Source: Coenobita brevimanus (taxonomy: Eukaryota; Arthropoda; Malacostraca; Decapoda; Coenobitidae). Taken from it: a stretch of 64,000 bases of DNA. This document shows, in pieces, positions 59,819 through 64,000 of the stretch. The first letter of the stretch is position 1. Each line of letters opens with the position of its first letter. A program made the position numbers and the translations under genes. Location: NCBI GenBank assembly GCA_032717465.1, contig CM064664.1, positions 1,678,969 through 1,742,968 of the forward strand, in the 5' to 3' direction. The notes under the pieces are model-generated. The model did no database searches, had not been told where the DNA came from, and was given only the letters and a program-made list of their open reading frames with translations.

Positions 59819-62195
59819 AAGACTGATTATAGGATGAGAGTGGAGTGGAGTGGATTCCTGATGGTAAGATCGTGAGATAAGTCCCAGCTGGATCAGGAAG
59901 TAAGTTAAGGAGTTGCATTTCTTTCTGACTGTTTACTAAACTTCCACAGGAATAACCGGCACGTCATGTAATATACTCCCGTTAATTCCATCACATTCAA
60001 TTTAGAATGTTTGCGTATAGGTGATTTAGTACGAATGTCCAAGATCTAACATGTGGTGGAATGATTCTCTCTGCCAGTGTCGTATGGACTGCTGAGTCTA
60101 TGTCCAAAGTCACATATATGGCTATCGCCTTACCTTTAATAGACTGGCTACTATTTGAATTATCATTCTCACTCTCCTTATTATTTTCATTTATTCTGAT
60201 AAGTGGTTGCAAAGTTGTGTTTGTTCTTTGGGAAAGGTAACATTATTGTTTTTGCCAACTGGACTTCAAAGAGTTTGTGGGTACTGGGGGTGTGGGTGCA
60301 TGGCATCTCTTTACACCTTTCACAATGACCGACTCTATACAGGATCCGTATTGTCCCCTGTGCAGTGTACAGATGTCGTGTATGGGTAATATCTGCTCTG
60401 TAAAACATATTGTACTCTAAGGCTTCTTTCATCGACTCCAGTCCTGTCTTGGACTCAGTTCTGTGCAATAATTCGTCACTACTGTTTTCACTAATATGGA
60501 GAACATCGCTCTTCTGACGTTGTTTCTTTGGTTGCTGGTCCTTCAGTAATGTGATGTTTTCTGTGCTTGTATCCCCTGTACCTTCAAGCATCATTATGAT
60601 AATCAAAACTTTTGTTGTGATTATGTTAGCTGCAGTCTCCATCAAAATCGGGTTAGTAACACTATATAATCAGTCTATAAACTCACCTCTGTTTCTTGTG
60701 CTCATAGTTTTAGTTTATCTATTAATGGTTAGTTTCATTCCTTCATGCATATTATAAATAGTTCTGTTGTATTGAACTGGAATAGTCAACATTCATGGTG
60801 CCATTCCTTTTCCTGTAACAATAATGCCCGTTTTCCCGTCGCTTAAGGAAGCTCCCTAACACCTCATCTAAGCGATTTATATTGCATACTACTCCATATT
60901 ATCAAATTGTAGGTCATTTAAATCACTGAAATAGCACGATATTCATCATATATAACGTAGGAACATATCAACTAGCCATATCCCAAATTACATCGCTAAG
61001 ACAGAGGTGTTAGGGAGCTTCCTGATACGTCAATTATACGGATCTATGGCTGACAGGGGCCTTGTGAGAAGAGTGATGATAGATTAGCAAAGAAATAAGA
61101 AACTTAGAGGTAGAGGCAATGACGGAACAGGGATACCAAAGAGGAGATGGAATGATTGTGTAAAAGAGGCAGGGGCTTCGAAGTACAGTGTCTCACATAT
61201 CTAGGTGAGGCGGGTATGGAGCAAAACGGAGTGGAATGTACTGATGTCTAGGGAGGAGACAGAAAGCGTTGAGATTCACGGTCAATGATCTGTAGCCAGA
61301 GAAAGAGAGAGAGAGATGAAGTGACCAGAATAAACGGTATAACAATCGACGGTGATTAACTACAAAATATAAGTTTATGTATGGTCGAGGAATAAACATG
61401 AAAAAACAAGAAGCTGTACCAGGCACAGCAAACCCGTCTCCGGCAGGCATTTTAGTGCTGACGTATAAACGAAACAGTGACATCTAGTCAAAGATGTCAC
61501 ATATAAAATTTGGAGTAAATCGCGTGAAAATTGACGATTTTATGCCCATTTGGAATTTTAGGCCCGACACACCTGACACTGACTCCCCTGCCGTTAACTG
61601 GGGGGGGGGGGGATTACCCCCTTGATGTAATGAGGCGTGTTATAGGATGCAGATTTGAAAGATGCATCTTTAGGTTTTGGTTTCTTGTCGATATGACGAA
61701 TTTGAAAGGAGTTATGTCGAAAAAACGTGAAATACATTTTACATTTGGGGGGCCTACAGCCTGTGCCTTAGTCCAATTTGGCCCAAAATTGAATCATGTG
61801 ATCAGAAGATAATAACCCATCATTCCCGTAATTTTAGCCAACATCGCAACAATATTTTTCGCGCAAAGCTGTTAACAGACGGACAGACAAACAAACAAAC
61901 AAACAAGCGGGCACACAAACCGAGTGAAAACAATACCCGTCCCAAAGCCTCTCCGGGGCGAGGACAGGTAATTAAGGCAGACATGATTCCCCACTGCAGA
62001 CTGGATTATTGTGTATATATTTGGGAATATGTTAACGATGAACTAACTAGGTTCGTTACTAACTTAACAGGTTCGCTTCCAGTCTGTTATATTTATACTT
62101 ATTGCATACATAGCCAGTTACACGACAACATACAGATTACACCAGTAATTTTGGCGATGTAGTGTAAAATCAATAATGCAGCCAACTGTTATTTC
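59816..62195. other. Low-repeat stretch
   Basis: No coding domain recognised. It contains the short MITE at 60.8 kb, and at 61870-61975 an ACAGACAAACAAAC-type run that resembles the tail of a short interspersed repeat. A G run lies at 61600-61611. Confidence 0.3.
60846..61023. mobile_element. 178-bp MITE
   Basis: The ends are inverted copies of AGGAAGCTCCCTAACACCTC, with similarity continuing through CTAAGCGAT (about 31 bp). No convincing target duplication, so the superfamily is unknown. Single partial ends occur near 24673 and 36174. Confidence 0.65.

Positions 62196-62201
<6 letters not shown>

Positions 62202-62271
<70 letters not shown>
62202..62271. repeat. (GT)n(GA)n compound microsatellite
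   Basis: GT repeats followed by GA repeats. Confidence 0.97.
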
Positions 62272-62273
<2 letters not shown>

Positions 62274-62343
62274 ATGCTGCAACTGTAAAAAAATCACAAG
62301 ACGAAGTATTAACACACCTCTTTAAGGGCATGGCAGGGCCTAC

Positions 62344-62382
62344 CTTGTCTTCGTCAGGTTTCCAAACAGCAGAAACTTCCAT
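62344..62382 (-). CDS. Candidate first coding exon
   Basis: Minus strand: ATG at 62382, thirteen codons (MEVSAVWKPDEDK), then AAG followed by GTAGGC as a possible 5' splice site at 62343. It lies 20 nt downstream of the predicted start site of the core promoter at 62403-62433. A longer alternative frame starts at 62469 with a hydrophobic leader (MFCVVALCLALM) and runs through the TATA box. If that is the true protein the promoter call is wrong. No domain is recognisable. Confidence 0.3.
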
Positions 62383-62402
62383 CACTCGGATACCTTCCCT
62401 AC

Positions 62403-62433
62403 TGAGTGTCTTCTCGATCATCTCACTTTTATA
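62403..62433 (-). promoter_or_regulatory. Candidate core promoter: TATA box and Inr
   Basis: On the minus strand TATAAAAG (62433-62426) lies exactly 30 bp upstream of the A (62403) of TCAGT, the arthropod initiator core. Spacing and both motifs match arthropod TATA-dependent promoters. Confidence 0.4.
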
Positions 62434-62920
62434 CATCAGCGCCAGGCACAGAGCGACGACGCAGAACATGCTCTGCTCTGCCGCATTTTGCTTGGCTTGA
62501 CATTTTGTTTTCCGGGATGAATAAACAACGTGACGAGAACAAAAACAGCAAACTTACCTTAGAAATAACAGTAAATGCCTCCCAAGAGAACTGATCATTG
62601 TTGTTATTATTCTTTCTTTAGTGTATCGAGGCTTGAAAATAAATGGTGTTGTATTTGGAGGAATATTTTAGACCATATATCCATAGTCAGGCTCACGTAT
62701 GATGTCATGTAAATGTAAATGAACATAGTCTCGTTTGCCCCTCTAGTTATGCTTACTCCAAAATTATCTGAACAGTAGAGATTAATACAGTATTCTTTTG
62801 GTTAATTCATGCAAAATATTTACGTAAAACACACAACAGGACATGTCATTTATAATTCACGTTAAATTGTACAAGGAAAACAGAGCTACCAACAGCTAGC
62901 AATGCCCTCACGCAGCTGAA

Positions 62921-62921
<1 letters not shown>

Positions 62922-62975
<54 letters not shown>
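62922..62975. repeat. (GT)n microsatellite
   Basis: GT repeats with one TATG interruption near 62972. Confidence 0.97.
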
Positions 62976-62979
<4 letters not shown>

Positions 62980-64000
62980 TGTTTGAGAGAGGAATGTTAA
63001 TTTCTTACTTCATATTCAAGACATAAACAAACTATGTCTTAACAAATCAAGATCATGTAAAGAAATACTCTTCTAACATGTCGGTCTGACACTAAGAATC
63101 AGTAATAGTTTGGGAGGTCGTGACATCAAGGTTTTCGTGCAAAACCAAATAATTGGCCAATCCATTATCAAGTCGTCCACTGTGACCCTATGTCTTATAG
63201 GCTGAATGCCAATGATTTTGTGATTAAATAATACATTCAAAGGAGAAAACAAAGATGCAAATCGCTGTACTTTTTTTTCCAATATCAAGTTTCATCACTG
63301 TTACTGAAAAAGTCCTGCATAAAACAACGGTAGAAGAACACTGAAACGGAATTATGAACGATGATCTTCCAGCCCAAATACAGCTCACTGTTATACCACG
63401 AACTGAGTCTGGCCACTTCAATCCGTAGGTAGTAGAAATCGTTTAAGCACGCTTAATAATATACACATTTACATACAGAGGAAGCAGTAAGGTACGGTCC
63501 TTGACAGGAATGCATTTTACTTTAGCGTTTTCTTCTCGAGGAAATCTAGTCGAACTCTAGTGGTGAATGGGACATCAGAGACAGGAGGTGAAACCAGTGG
63601 CGCTACAAGAACAGGCTTGTTACTCTTACCGACCAGCTAGCAGTGTGGCATGAGCTACAACGAGAAAAGTCACAACGAATTCCAGGCCAGTAGAAATTTT
63701 GCAAGATGGGAGGATGTCTTCCTCACTCCCAAGGGACCTGCCTAAGAAGAGTAATGAGCAATTGCTAGAATCTCTTGCCTCCACACCTTCGCAACAAACA
63801 ATTTTGATGTATACTCTCCCACTCATCATTATGAGCAGCACGGGGAAGTCTCCAACGATGCATCAACATAATATTTGCTCACAGGTAGAAACACTCAGAC
63901 AACTCAGCCTCACGTTCTTCCTCACTCACTCTAGAGTCAGTCAAAACTGTAGTCTCTGTATCAGATCTCTGCATTTCATCCAATCCCAGCTAGACCTGCA
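62976..64000. other. Unassigned end of window
   Basis: No repeat family recognised. On the minus strand a pyrimidine-rich acceptor (TTTTCTCGTTGTAG, near 63655) and a strong donor (GTAAGAG, 63629-63623) bracket a 25-nt stretch. A longer frame from 63841 also ends at that donor. These could be exon signals of the same minus-strand gene as at 62.4 kb, but the evidence is thin. Confidence 0.25.

Noticed and set aside
60846..61023. TA or TTA target duplication for the 178-bp MITE
   Set aside because: Flanks are CTTA on the left and GATA on the right; no matching duplication could be assigned.

Overview
This window is eukaryotic and almost entirely made of transposable elements. The long AT, CA and GATA microsatellites, the decapod-style LINE proteins, the RTE-like LINEs with GATA-type tails, the TTAA-flanked piggyBac-like elements and an arthropod-style TATA/Inr pair all suggest an arthropod, most likely a decapod crustacean. 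That assignment is inference. I found no rRNA, tRNA, CRISPR or intact host gene.

Layout. 1-2.1 kb: the end of a Gypsy pol cut by a LINE-B 3' fragment. 3.3-5.7 kb: a hAT-type MITE, a GGATCC-rich tandem repeat and a 754-bp TTAA element (PB2). 5.7-8.9 kb: unrecognised sequence. 8.9-11.3 kb: a 5'-truncated LINE-A. 11.7-13.6 kb: a 1.8-kb TTAA element (PB1). 16-18.9 kb: a decayed LINE-F. 19.7-24.5 kb: a second PB1 copy split by an almost intact LINE-A with 9-bp target-site duplications (TSDs). 24.9-34.6 kb: a Gypsy element whose two LTRs are both interrupted. 34.7-36 kb: a decayed protein-coding copy. 36.8-39.9 kb: a near-full-length LINE-A of another subfamily. 40-41.3 kb: a Tigger-like TIR element with a giant AT microsatellite. 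42.3-46.9 kb: a Tc1-like HTH fragment, a LINE-D-like tail and LINE-E. 47.8-51.9 kb: LINE-D carrying a third TTAA family (PB3). 54.5-56.3 kb: a convergent pair of LINE-B tails. 56.5-59.8 kb: an RTE/BovB-like LINE-C hit by a short LINE-A. 60-64 kb: the least repetitive part, with a candidate promoter and splice sites on the minus strand.

The most informative structure is the nest at 24.9-34.6 kb. A 5' LTR holds a PB2 element at TTAA. That PB2 holds a MULE-like element with 290-bp TIRs and a 10-bp TSD. The MULE-like element holds an intron-containing gene, and that gene is interrupted by a younger PB2. In the same Gypsy, gag holds a PIF/Harbinger-like MITE and the 3' LTR holds a LINE-A. In several cases removing the insertion plus one TSD copy restores an open frame, which fixes the boundaries.

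A second result is a candidate structured RNA module in the LINE-A 5' UTR. Two diverged copies keep the same hairpin, with one compensatory base-pair change.
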